Assembly: GCA_045863555.1 (NCBI GenBank)
Contig: BTUU01000001.1
Span: forward strand, 1-64,000
Length of the DNA: 64,000 bases
Source: JACRLV01 sp045863555
GTDB taxonomy: Bacteria > Planctomycetota > Phycisphaerae > UBA1845 > Fen-1342
Direction of reading: 5' to 3'
Shown here one piece after another: positions 42,644 through 51,158 of this stretch. Each line of letters begins with the position of its first letter. Position 1 is the first letter of the stretch. A program made the translations under genes and the position numbers. The notes below the pieces were generated by a model. The model saw only the letters and a program-made list of their open reading frames with translations, did no database searches and was not told the origin of the DNA.

Positions 42644-43966
42644 TCACCACACCCCGCCCCCCGGCCCGCCGCGCGCCAGCACATACGTCGCCATCGCCAG
42701 GACGCCCGCCGCGTTGAACACGTGCATCCACCCGCGAACCCGCGCCGTCGGCCGGGCCAACAGGAGCAGAAGCAGCACGACGGGGATGTAGTACCGCGGA
42801 TCCACCGGCCAGTGCAGGGCCAGGTACGCCGCGGAAAAAAGCCACACCCACGCCAGCAGCCTGCGCCGCGGTTGCCGCCGCCAGTCGAGCCAGAGCCCGA
42901 GCGCGACCGGCGCCAGCAGCGTGCACACCAGCGCCCGCACGCCGCCGTCGCGCTGCATCGCCCGGAGCACGTGGTTATGCAGGTAGTCGGTCTCGTTGTT
43001 GAAGGGATGCGAGCTCTGGAAGACCTGGTAAAGGATGCCCACCGCAAGCAGGCACGCACCAATCCCGAGCGGCCGCCGCAGCCCCGGCATCAGGCGCCGG
43101 CGCCCGTCCCGCCACAGTCCCGCCATCCAGATCGGCATCAGCAGCAAACCCATCGAGAGGCCGAAGATGTGAATCTGCGCGACGTTCGGCCGCGGCTTGT
43201 TCAGGCCCGATCCGCCCCGTTCCATGCCGCCGATCAGGTCGTAGAGCATCAGCACGCCGAGCACGCCGCAGAGGGGCGGGGCAAGCGCCTGCTGATTCGC
43301 GATCAGCCACGCCCGCCCGCGCACGAACCAGTTCGCCCGCCGCCCGTCCACTTCGCTCGACGCGCTTCCCTTGCCGTCGGGGCGGATGCGCTGCTCCACG
43401 GCCCACACGGCGAGCAGCCCGAACCAGACCAGGTGCGACTGCCGGACGAGGCATGCAAGCGTTAGCGCCGCCGCGGCCGCCCAGCCGCTGCGTCGCGCCT
43501 GAAAATAGCACGCGAGCGCGAGCAGCAGCAGGGCCGCGGTCTCGGTGTAGACCAGCGCAAAGTAGGTCAGCAGGAGCGGGTTGAGCGCCGCCAGCAGCGC
43601 TCGCTGTCCGTCAGGTTCGTCCGGCCAGAGCCGCCGCTCGGTGGCGCGGATCAGCAGGAGCGTGGCCACGGCGAGCAGCGCGGTCATCGCCCGCGACGCC
43701 GCGAGGCTCGGTCCGAAGAGCCACGAGGCCGCTCCGAGCAGCGCGTGATAGGTCGGGGGCATGACCAGCGCCCGGGCCGGCGGCCAGCGTCCCTCGGCGA
43801 CGCCTGCGATGACGGGCTGGTGCAGCCGCTCGTCGGCGATCACGTCGGGCTTGAGCGCGATCAGCACCCCGCACCAGGCGACGACGACGCCGCACGCCAG
43901 GATCAGTGCTGGAGTGATAAACGGCGTTCGCGCATCTGCCGCGCTGGTTTGCTGCGAGACCGACAT
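42644..43966 (-). CDS. DIE2/ALG10-like membrane glucosyltransferase
   Basis: The 440-residue protein has about 11 membrane helices. Several segments match the eukaryotic ALG10/DIE2 family (dolichyl-P-glucose alpha-1,2-glucosyltransferase): an early loop VIADERLHQPVI (compare DExxHxxQ), MPPTYHALLG, LNPLLLTYFALVYTETAALLLLALACYFQ, and ACLVRQSHLVWFGLLAVW. The Asp-Glu pair in the first loop is the expected catalytic position for polyprenyl-phosphate-sugar users. Bacterial members exist but are little studied. The donor and acceptor are unknown; it may modify an envelope glycan or protein. Confidence 0.75.
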   Translation of the reverse strand: MSVSQQTSAADARTPFITPALILACGVVVAWCGVLIALKPDVIADERLHQPVIAGVAEGRWPPARALVMPPTYHALLGAASWLFGPSLAASRAMTALLAVATLLLIRATERRLWPDEPDGQRALLAALNPLLLTYFALVYTETAALLLLALACYFQARRSGWAAAAALTLACLVRQSHLVWFGLLAVWAVEQRIRPDGKGSASSEVDGRRANWFVRGRAWLIANQQALAPPLCGVLGVLMLYDLIGGMERGGSGLNKPRPNVAQIHIFGLSMGLLLMPIWMAGLWRDGRRRLMPGLRRPLGIGACLLAVGILYQVFQSSHPFNNETDYLHNHVLRAMQRDGGVRALVCTLLAPVALGLWLDWRRQPRRRLLAWVWLFSAAYLALHWPVDPRYYIPVVLLLLLLARPTARVRGWMHVFNAAGVLAMATYVLARGGPGGGVW

Positions 43967-44094
43967 GGTTGACGGCCGGGCGGCCGATCGGAATCCCCGG
44001 CCGCGCCGGCGTCACCATGATATCCCGTCGGCCCCCTCCGCGTGCTGTCACCGTGGAAAGGACGGGCTCGACGATGCGCATGTCCGCCGCGTGC

Positions 44095-45465
44095 CTACGG
44101 GCAGACGGTGCCGAAGCTAGAGAGCAGCGCCGCCAGGTCGCTGAGCTCCACGTCGCCGTCCCCGTCGAGGTCGCCATCCGCGAACGTCGCCCCGCTCGGC
44201 GTGCCGAAGTGCGCGAGCAGGATCGCCAGGTCGGTCAGATCCACGGCCCCGCTGCCGTCCACGTCGCCCGGGCAGTCCGGCGTCGGCAGGCACTGTCCCA
44301 GCAGCACCGTCACCGTTCCGTCCGACACGCCGTTCGCCGCCGTGAGATCCACCGCTCCGTCGCCGTTCAGGTCCGCCATCGCGAACCGCCGCGGCCGCTG
44401 GCCCACCGGAAACGGCGCGGCCGGCTGGAAGGTGCCCTCGCCGTTGCTCAGGTGCACGGCCACGGTGCTGGGGAGGAACAGACCGGCCAGCACATCGTCG
44501 AACCCGTCGGCGTTGACGTCGGCGAAGGCCACGGCGATGGGCAGCGTGTCCGCGCCGGTCGGGATGTTGATGTACGGCTGGAATGTCCCGTTGCCGTTGC
44601 CGAGCAGCACCTGGACGGCATTGCCGTTCAGATACGGCGTCAGCAGATCCTCAAAGCCGTCGCCGTTCGCGTCGCCGATTTCGAGACCCTCGGGCGAATC
44701 CGCGGGGAACCGGCCGAGTTCCGCGAGCGCGCCTGTGCCGTCGCCAAGGCCGACGACGACTTCGCTGGAGAAGACGAGCGGAGCGGCGACGTCGAGGAAT
44801 CCGTCGCGGTTGAAATCCGCAACGACCGCGCCGACGGGCCCGCCGGTGAGGAACATCGGAATCTGCGACTGGAAGGTCCCGTCGCCGTTGCCCAGCGAGA
44901 CGTTGATCAGGTTGTCCTCGCGCGACGAGAAGACGATGTCGAGGAACGCATCCTGGTTCATGTGTGCGAGCACGACGCCGCGAATCTGATTCCCGAAGGC
45001 GAAGTTGAAGAGCGGCGGCCCCTGGAAACCACCCGCGCCGTTGTTCAGCAGCACGCCGATCTGCGCATTCACGCCGATCACGATGTCGTTCCAGCCGTCG
45101 CCGTTCACGTCGCCGATGGCGGGTGTGACGGGGCCGACGACGTCCGGGTTGCCCGGCTCGACCATGATGATCGGCAGGGGGCCCTGAAACGTCCCGTCGC
45201 CGTTGCCGAGCCGGAGCGTCACCGTGTTTCCGAAGAAGTCGGCCGTGGCGAGATCGGGAAAACCGTCGTTGTTGACGTCGCCCGTCGTCACGCCGAGCGG
45301 CAGGCTGCCGGTCGGCATCGTATTCGGCGGGCCGAAGACTTCGTTCGGCAGGCACTGTGCGAGCGCGCCGGGCGTCAGCAGGGCGGCGACGGATGCAACC
45401 CACCACCGGCGCAGGCCGCGGCAGGGTTCCGACGATCGGACGAGACCGGTTTTGATTCGGTTCAT
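44095..45465 (-). CDS. Secreted FG-GAP propeller protein with dockerin-type tail
   Basis: The start at 45465 has an AAGGA site and gives 456 residues with a signal peptide (WWVASVAALLTPGALAQ). Seven or so FG-GAP/VCBS repeats follow, each with a DVNNDGFPDLATADF-like calcium loop and an LGNGDGTF turn, making a beta-propeller. The tail has CPGDVDGSGAVDLTDLAILL and DLDGDGDVELSDLAALL, ending FGTVCP. In design it combines the propeller of the 13768 lipoprotein with the tail of the other dockerin-type proteins. Probably displayed outside the cell. Confidence 0.82.
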   Translation of the reverse strand: MNRIKTGLVRSSEPCRGLRRWWVASVAALLTPGALAQCLPNEVFGPPNTMPTGSLPLGVTTGDVNNDGFPDLATADFFGNTVTLRLGNGDGTFQGPLPIIMVEPGNPDVVGPVTPAIGDVNGDGWNDIVIGVNAQIGVLLNNGAGGFQGPPLFNFAFGNQIRGVVLAHMNQDAFLDIVFSSREDNLINVSLGNGDGTFQSQIPMFLTGGPVGAVVADFNRDGFLDVAAPLVFSSEVVVGLGDGTGALAELGRFPADSPEGLEIGDANGDGFEDLLTPYLNGNAVQVLLGNGNGTFQPYINIPTGADTLPIAVAFADVNADGFDDVLAGLFLPSTVAVHLSNGEGTFQPAAPFPVGQRPRRFAMADLNGDGAVDLTAANGVSDGTVTVLLGQCLPTPDCPGDVDGSGAVDLTDLAILLAHFGTPSGATFADGDLDGDGDVELSDLAALLSSFGTVCP

Positions 45466-45753
45466 GAGGCATTCCTTCCCGTTTGATAGAGCCATTCGCT
45501 CGCGGGCTGTCGGCCAGCGAGCAACCGCCGCGGCGCCCACGCGGACGCGCACGGTTCCCCCCGTTGCCCACGCCGACTGGCGCAGCAATTCCCATTCCGC
45601 ACGATACCCGATGCCGGTCCCAATCTGCGCTGATGCCCCGGATTTTCTGTCGCAGCTGCGCCTCCGCTGCATTGGGAGCATTTCGAGGGACGAATGGAGC
45701 ACTGTGATCGCCGCTCACTCCGCGACGGGCGAACCAACGCCAAACCGTGGCCG

Positions 45754-46620
45754 TCAGACCTGCCGGATGAATGCGAGCGTCGCGACCAGCAGCAGGACTT
45801 CGGCGACTTTCTCGATCGCACCGTTCCCGCTCCAGACGAAAAAGCGGCTCCTCCAGAGCGGATGATCGGACCACCAGGCCGCGGAAGCGCTCGCAACGGC
45901 CGCGTATGCCGTCGAACTGATCGACAGAATCACCGCGGCGAGGATTCCGAGACCCGCCGAGCGGCTCAGCGACGGAGCTGGTTCGCGCCGAATTCTCCGA
46001 TTCATCACGATCCACGCATACAGTACGCCCACCCACAGTGCGGCCGGCGCATCCTTCACGTAGATCATGTACCAGTCATTCCACTGCGAGCGAGGCACCC
46101 AGCCGGGGAAAAAAACCGTTACTGCGACGATAACCGTCACGACACCCACCACGACGAGCAATCCGCTCACGAGCCACGCCCGCACGCGGGTCGCCGGGCG
46201 AATCGCCGCGAGGAGCATCAACGTCGCCAGGATACGAACGCACCCGCCGAGCAGATCCAGCACGAGCACCGCTCGAAACACACCGAGCGAGGTACCGCGA
46301 TCGGACATCCACGGCCGCGTAAGCGATAGGGGGTACCAGAACCGCAGATACAGCCACGCGAGCAGCATCGCCGCGGTGCAGAGGACTACGCCGGCGACCC
46401 ACACCTGCATCGCGCGCCCGATGCCCGGTAGCGAAGAAGGCCATATGAAGATCGATCGGAGCGAGTCGGCGACGCCGTGGCCGCATTCCGGGCATAGGCC
46501 GTCACGGGCGAGCGTGCGCAGGTTGTATCCGCATCGGGCGCAGGCCGTATCGAAATCGATCGTCGGTATTTCAGGGTCGGCGGGGGCCGGCGCGGGTTGA
46601 ACAGGAGCCGGATATTCCAC
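45754..46620 (-). CDS. Zinc-ribbon membrane protein (N-terminal ribbon)
   Basis: The 288-residue protein starts at GTG. Residues 30-55 form the ribbon CARCGYNLRTLARDGLCPECG, here at the N-terminus, whereas the three paralogue-like proteins at 11.7-13.5 kb carry it at the C-terminus. About six membrane helices follow (VWVAGVVLCTAAMLLAWLY, AVLVLDLLGGCVRILATLMLLAAI, LVSGLLVVVGVVTVIVAVTV and others). Function unknown; the ribbon may tether the membrane domain to a protein or nucleic acid. Confidence 0.75.
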   Translation of the reverse strand: MEYPAPVQPAPAPADPEIPTIDFDTACARCGYNLRTLARDGLCPECGHGVADSLRSIFIWPSSLPGIGRAMQVWVAGVVLCTAAMLLAWLYLRFWYPLSLTRPWMSDRGTSLGVFRAVLVLDLLGGCVRILATLMLLAAIRPATRVRAWLVSGLLVVVGVVTVIVAVTVFFPGWVPRSQWNDWYMIYVKDAPAALWVGVLYAWIVMNRRIRREPAPSLSRSAGLGILAAVILSISSTAYAAVASASAAWWSDHPLWRSRFFVWSGNGAIEKVAEVLLLVATLAFIRQV

Positions 46621-46657
46621 GCCGCTTTCCGCAGGAAGGACGAAAACGCGGAGGCCG

Positions 46658-46942
46658 CTACTTCACGCTCTCCTGCTCTTCAGGCTGCGTCTCCTTGACG
46701 CGAGGATGGGCTTTTTTTTCCGCTTCGTCCTCGTCGGCGCGCTTGGCGCCGGCCTTCAGACGCTCGGGGTCGGGTCCGCTGCCGGTTGTGTTGTCGGCGT
46801 CGCTCTCCACGTCCTTCAGGCCGCGTTTGAATTCGTTGATGGCGCGGCCCATCGAACGCGCGACGTCGGGCAGCCGGTTGCCGAAGAGCAGCAGCGCCAC
46901 TCCGGCGATGACCAGCCAATGCCACATGCTGAGCATACCCAT
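46658..46942 (-). CDS. tatA: Twin-arginine translocase subunit TatA/E
   Basis: The 94-residue protein has the TatA layout: a short N-terminal membrane helix MWHWLVIAGVALLLFG, the hinge NRLPDVARSMG, an amphipathic helix RAINEFKRGLKDVES, and a charged disordered tail. In the Tat system TatA oligomers form the passage for folded proteins. The AGGAAG ribosome site lies within the last codons of the preceding small TatA-like gene, whose stop is 3 bp upstream, so the two are probably translationally coupled. No tatC is nearby. Confidence 0.9.
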   Translation of the reverse strand: MGMLSMWHWLVIAGVALLLFGNRLPDVARSMGRAINEFKRGLKDVESDADNTTGSGPDPERLKAGAKRADEDEAEKKAHPRVKETQPEEQESVK

Positions 46943-46945
46943 GCG

Positions 46946-47128
46946 TTACTTCCTGTTCAGGTCGGACCCTACACGCCGGGCAAATCCCCACGGAGGGCCC
47001 GGAGGAAACCGGCCAAAGGGGATCAGCGATGCGCCGCTGATGAGCAGCCAGTGCCAGATTCCGAGCAGGCCCACAGCGGCGCCACTCAGCCCGGTGCAAA
47101 ATCCGCCCTCTACAATCGTATCGACCAT
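46946..47128 (-). CDS. Short TatA-like protein without a full amphipathic tail
   Basis: The open frame from the ATG at 47128 encodes 60 residues; a GTG at 47074 would give 42 residues starting VGLLGIWHWLLISGASLIPFG. That lines up position by position with MGMLSMWHWLVIAGVALLLFG of the next gene, so 47074 may be the true start. After the membrane helix and hinge (RFPPGPPWG) it has only FARRVGSDLNRK, with no TatA-type amphipathic helix. It is either a degenerate duplicate kept to couple translation, or a small TatA partner. Confidence 0.6.
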   Translation of the reverse strand: MVDTIVEGGFCTGLSGAAVGLLGIWHWLLISGASLIPFGRFPPGPPWGFARRVGSDLNRK

Positions 47129-47140
47129 TCCTCAAACGTC

Positions 47141-47163
47141 AAAACCCGCCCGGGCGGTTTTTC
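47141..47163. terminator. Terminator-like hairpin between divergent genes
   Basis: AAAAC-CCGC-CCGG-GCGG-TTTTT on the plus strand forms a compact GC hairpin followed by a T-run; the opposite strand also ends in TTTT. It sits upstream of both divergent genes, so it cannot end either. A TACAAT -10-like hexamer lies at 47111-47116, before the hairpin and the MFS start at 47209. An attenuator leader or a tiny RNA is possible. Confidence 0.5.
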
Positions 47164-47208
47164 GTCGTCCGTGACGCCGATAGAATAGTGCTTCATGGAC
47201 CGGCGCGG

Positions 47209-48573
47209 ATGAACTTTCCCTCTACCCTGCTCCGATTGAACGACATTCCCCGGATGTCCCGTCCGACCTTCGTGGCCGAGCGGAACCACATGTTCCTGTT
47301 CGGGATTTTCGCCGGGATCATCGAGGGAAACACCTCCGCCATCGTCGTTTCCAAGACGTTTGAGGGCTCCTATGCCCTGATTACGGCCGTCTGGATCACG
47401 CCGATGATCGCCAACGTCCTGACGCTGCTCTGGGGTGTGCTCCTCCGGGGCCGGCCGCGGCAGCGCGTGTTTCAGTGGCTGATTTTCGGGGCGGTGGCGA
47501 GTTTTCTGTCGATCGCGCTGACGCCGGCGGACTGGCGGCCGTGGGGAGGCTGGATTTTCTTCCTTCAGATCGCCGCGGCGCGGATCTTTCTGGTCGGGGT
47601 ACTGACAGTCCGGACCAGCATGTGGGGGATGAACTACCCCAAGAGCGACCGCGCGAGGATTACCGCGCGCCTCCAGAGCCTGCGGTTCACGGTCGGGCTC
47701 TTCGCGACCGCGGGCATCGCGCGGCTCTTCGACCAGGACGCCGGCCTGTATCGGTGGCTCTACCCGCTCGTCGGCGTCATCGGAATCCTCTCGGTGATCC
47801 CCGTGCGGCAGATGCGCGTCCGGGGCGAGGCCCGCGAGCTGCGCCGCCACCTGGCCGAGAGCGCCCGGCTCGAGGCGACGACGGGCAAGTCGCTCGGCCT
47901 GGTACACAGTTTTCGCGAGTGTCTCCAGATCCTGAAGCGGGACGCGGCGTTCTCGCGCTACTGCACGGCGATGTTCTTCCTCGGGGCGTCAAATTTCATG
48001 ATCGAGCCGATCGTGCTGATCATCGCGACGCAGCAGCTCGGGTACAGCTACCTCATGTCGAGCTTCATGCTGGACCTGTTTCCGAACATCATCATGCTGG
48101 CGTCCATGCCGATGTCGGCGCGGTATTTCGACCGCGTCGGCGTCCTGCCGTTCCGCGTGGTGAACAGCGCCGTCTGGCTCGTCGGCGCCGTCGCGGCGGC
48201 CGTAGGCGCGGTGCTCGTGCAGGCCGGGTGGCTGGTCTGGCTCGGCGTGGGTCTGCTCTGGGCGAGCCGATTCGTCAACGGCTTCGGGCGGGGCGGCGGG
48301 GCGATCGCGTGGAACCTCGGCCACCTGCACTTCGCGGGGCGCGACAACGCGGATCTTTACCTGGGCATCCACGTCACGCTGACGGGGCTGCGCGGGCTGG
48401 TGATGCCGGTCATCGCCATTTACCTGTTCAAGTGGATCGGCGGCTGGTCGCTCGCGATCGCGGTCCTGCTGGGGATCATCGCGGTTGAGCTGTTCCGGCG
48501 GCTTCAGGCGTTCGCGGAGCCGAAGATGGCGGCGGAGCGCGCGGCCACGGAAACATCGGTCGCCGCGTCATAG
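47209..48573 (+). CDS. MFS-type transporter
   Basis: The protein has 454 residues when started at the ATG at 47209; a GTG at 47188 is also in frame. About 11-12 membrane helices are visible (FLFGIFAGIIEGNTSAIVV, LITAVWITPMIANVLTLLWGVLL, WLIFGAVASFLSIAL, FFLQIAAARIFLVGVL, LVWLGVGLLWASRFVNGFG and others), with a long central cytoplasmic loop (about 205-255) between halves, as in the major facilitator superfamily. The substrate cannot be read from sequence. The upstream leader carries a terminator-like hairpin. Confidence 0.78.
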   Translation: MNFPSTLLRLNDIPRMSRPTFVAERNHMFLFGIFAGIIEGNTSAIVVSKTFEGSYALITAVWITPMIANVLTLLWGVLLRGRPRQRVFQWLIFGAVASFLSIALTPADWRPWGGWIFFLQIAAARIFLVGVLTVRTSMWGMNYPKSDRARITARLQSLRFTVGLFATAGIARLFDQDAGLYRWLYPLVGVIGILSVIPVRQMRVRGEARELRRHLAESARLEATTGKSLGLVHSFRECLQILKRDAAFSRYCTAMFFLGASNFMIEPIVLIIATQQLGYSYLMSSFMLDLFPNIIMLASMPMSARYFDRVGVLPFRVVNSAVWLVGAVAAAVGAVLVQAGWLVWLGVGLLWASRFVNGFGRGGGAIAWNLGHLHFAGRDNADLYLGIHVTLTGLRGLVMPVIAIYLFKWIGGWSLAIAVLLGIIAVELFRRLQAFAEPKMAAERAATETSVAAS

Positions 48574-48639
48574 CCGAGAGGCCAGGAGCGAAGCGCGCAT
48601 CGAATGCGCGCCACCGAATCCTGAACCCCGCACGCCGAG

Positions 48640-49377
48640 CTACTTCCGCCGTCGGGCGGCCTCCGCGACCAGTGCCTGGAACAGCCGAAGGTGCACGGGC
48701 CGGTCGATCATGTCCTCGGGGTGCCACTGGACCGCGACGAGGAAGCGCTCGCCCGGGTCTTCAGCCGCTTCGACGATGCCGTCCGGTGCGAACGCCACGG
48801 GGCGAAGGCCGCCGCCGACCTGGCTCGCGTCGATGACCTGGTGGTGGCGGCTGTTCACTTCGAATTCCAGCGCTCCGACGATGCGGGCGAGACGCGACTC
48901 GGGCAACACGCGCACGGCATGAAACGTCGATGAATGGTCGGGGCTGTGATGCGCGATGGGCGAGGACCGCGGCAGGTCGTCGACGTGCTGCACGAGGCAG
49001 CCGCCGCGGCCGACGTTGGCGAGCTGGCAGCCGAGGCAGATCGAGAGCACGGGCAGGGCGCTGGTGTCGGCTGCCCGGAAGAACTCGACTTCGAAGCCGT
49101 CGCGGCGGGCGTGGAGCGTCTGGGTCCTCTCGTGGCGGGTCTGTCCGTAGTGTTTCGGATCCAGGTCGGGGCCGCCGGTGAAGAGCACGCCGTCGACGCG
49201 ACTGAGCATTTCCGCGAGCAGCGCGGGATCGGGCGTGGTCGGCAGGGGGAGCGGATAGGGCATCCCACCGGCGGCGAAGATGGCGTCGGTGTACGCGGAG
49301 TTCAGGAAACAGCGCGTGCGGACGTTGGGCGGAGCGGTCTCCTCGAAGCCCATCGTTATGCCGATCAGCGGACGCAT
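48640..49377 (-). CDS. Class I glutamine amidotransferase-like hydrolase (peptidase C26, PuuD-like)
   Basis: The start at 49377 has AGGAG at the right distance and gives 245 residues. It begins RPLIGITMG as in gamma-glutamyl-gamma-aminobutyrate hydrolases. The active site is visible: VLFTGGPDLDPKHY, the nucleophile Cys in LPVLSICLGCQLANV (about 105), and the catalytic His in AVQWHPEDM (about 225). PuuD-type enzymes free GABA from gamma-glutamyl-GABA. No other put genes are present, so the true substrate is open. Confidence 0.88.
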   Translation of the reverse strand: MRPLIGITMGFEETAPPNVRTRCFLNSAYTDAIFAAGGMPYPLPLPTTPDPALLAEMLSRVDGVLFTGGPDLDPKHYGQTRHERTQTLHARRDGFEVEFFRAADTSALPVLSICLGCQLANVGRGGCLVQHVDDLPRSSPIAHHSPDHSSTFHAVRVLPESRLARIVGALEFEVNSRHHQVIDASQVGGGLRPVAFAPDGIVEAAEDPGERFLVAVQWHPEDMIDRPVHLRLFQALVAEAARRRK

Positions 49378-49552
49378 CGGGACTCCTGTGAATGTGCGGC
49401 GGATCATACCGCGCCCCCGGCGCGGCGATGCTTTCGGTACGAGCTGGGCCGCGCGGCGGTTCGACGCTCGAATTTGCGTGCCGGCCGCCGGCGCGAAGAG
49501 TACACTGGATTTCGCCCGCGTCGCTTCGGGCCGGGCTGGAAGGGGACGACTG

Positions 49553-51136
49553 ATGACTTGTCGATATCCACTCGCGGCATTTCTGTCGTACCTAATCGTC
49601 GGGCTCTCGCACGCGACAGTTTATGAGGTCGGCGACGGCCGGCCCTACGCCACGATCGGCAGCGTCCCCTGGGAATCACTCGCGGCGGGCGACGAGGTGC
49701 GGATTCACTGGCGTGCGGCACCCTATCGCGAGAAGTGGGTGATCTGCCGCCAGGGAACGCAGGCGCAGCCGATCCGTGTCGTGGGCGTGCCCGGGCCGGG
49801 CGGGGCGCTGCCCGTGATTGACGGCGAGAACGCGACCACGCGCCTGGCGCTCGACTACTGGAACGAGCCGCGGTCGATCATCAAGATCGGCGGGGCGTCC
49901 ATCCCGGCCGACACGATGCCGCGGTGGATCGAAGTCGCGAATCTCGACGTGCGCGGAGCACGGGCGCCGGCGACGTTTTCGGACGATTCGGGGAATCCGG
50001 GCACGTACGCCCAGAATGCGGCCGCGATCTTCATCGAGAAGGGCGAGAACATCACGATCCGCAACTGCATCATTCGCGACAGCGGCAACGGGCTGTTCGT
50101 CGCGTCGGCCGGGTCGACGGTGTCGCACGATATTCTCATCGAGAGCTGTTCCATCCTCGGCAACGGCAACCTCGGCAGCGCGTTCGAGCACAACACCTAC
50201 ACGGCCGCGATCGGGATCACGTATCAATTCAACCGCTTCGGCCCGCCGCTCGCGGGGTCAGTGGGGAACAACCTGAAGGACCGCTCGGCCGGGCTCGTCG
50301 TCCGCTACAACCTGATCGAAGGCGGCAACCGGCAGCTTGATCTTGTCGACGCGGAGGACAGCAGCGTCATCGAGACCGACCCGCGCTATCGCACGACGAT
50401 CGTGTATGGCAACGTGTTCATCGAGCTGAACGACGCCCAGAACAAGCAGATTGTTCACTACGGCGGCGACAGCGGGAACACCGACGGCTACCGCAAGGGC
50501 ATGCTCTATTTCTACAACAACACGCTCGAATCGCGCCGCGCGAGCTGCACCACGCTCTTCCGCCTGTCGACGAACGACGAGCACTGCGACGCGCGGAACA
50601 ACATCTTCTACGTGCGCCACGCGGGCAGCGGCCTCTCGATCCTCGACTCGACCGGCGTGATCGACCTCTCGCACAACTACCACAAGGCCGGCTGGATTCC
50701 CGCGTCGAGCGGACTCGCGGGCGTGATCAACGACGACGGGACGTCGCTCGTCGCCGATTCGCCGCTCTTCGTCCGGCCCGAGTTCTACGATTTTCGGATC
50801 GCCGCGGCGTCGATCTGTCGGAATGCGGCAACGGGGCTGCATCCGGCGATGGCGGGGACGTACGACGTCACGGGGCTTTTCCGGCTGGACCGCCAGCCGG
50901 GCGTGCGACACCTCGACGGCGGAGTGCTCGATGTGGGTGCATACGAGGAAGCGTGCGCGGGCGATCTGAACGTCGATATGCGCGTCGATCTTCAGGATCT
51001 GTCGCTGATGCTGGCGCAGTATGGCGATGCACAGTGCGGGACCGTCGCTTGCATTGGCGATGTGGATTCGAGCGGGGCCGTGGATCTGAGCGACTTGTCC
51101 GTGCTGCTGTCGAACTACGGATCGTCATGCGACTGA
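49553..51136 (+). CDS. Secreted right-handed beta-helix protein with dockerin-type tail
   Basis: The start at 49553 (AAGGGG upstream) gives 527 residues with a signal peptide ending near SHA. The region 25-430 shows beta-helix coil features: YATIGSVPWESLAAGDEVRIHW, repeated N-rich turns (ENITIRNCIIRDSGNGLFVAS, HDILIESCSILGNGN), and ARNNIFYV, as in pectate-lyase-like and NosD-type carbohydrate enzymes. Catalytic residues are not obvious. The tail has AGDLNVDMRVDLQDLSLML and GDVDSSGAVDLSDLSVLL, ending YGSSCD. Probably acts on or binds extracellular polysaccharide. Confidence 0.8.
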   Translation: MTCRYPLAAFLSYLIVGLSHATVYEVGDGRPYATIGSVPWESLAAGDEVRIHWRAAPYREKWVICRQGTQAQPIRVVGVPGPGGALPVIDGENATTRLALDYWNEPRSIIKIGGASIPADTMPRWIEVANLDVRGARAPATFSDDSGNPGTYAQNAAAIFIEKGENITIRNCIIRDSGNGLFVASAGSTVSHDILIESCSILGNGNLGSAFEHNTYTAAIGITYQFNRFGPPLAGSVGNNLKDRSAGLVVRYNLIEGGNRQLDLVDAEDSSVIETDPRYRTTIVYGNVFIELNDAQNKQIVHYGGDSGNTDGYRKGMLYFYNNTLESRRASCTTLFRLSTNDEHCDARNNIFYVRHAGSGLSILDSTGVIDLSHNYHKAGWIPASSGLAGVINDDGTSLVADSPLFVRPEFYDFRIAAASICRNAATGLHPAMAGTYDVTGLFRLDRQPGVRHLDGGVLDVGAYEEACAGDLNVDMRVDLQDLSLMLAQYGDAQCGTVACIGDVDSSGAVDLSDLSVLLSNYGSSCD

Positions 51137-51158
51137 TCGCGCCTGCGCAAGCACGGGG

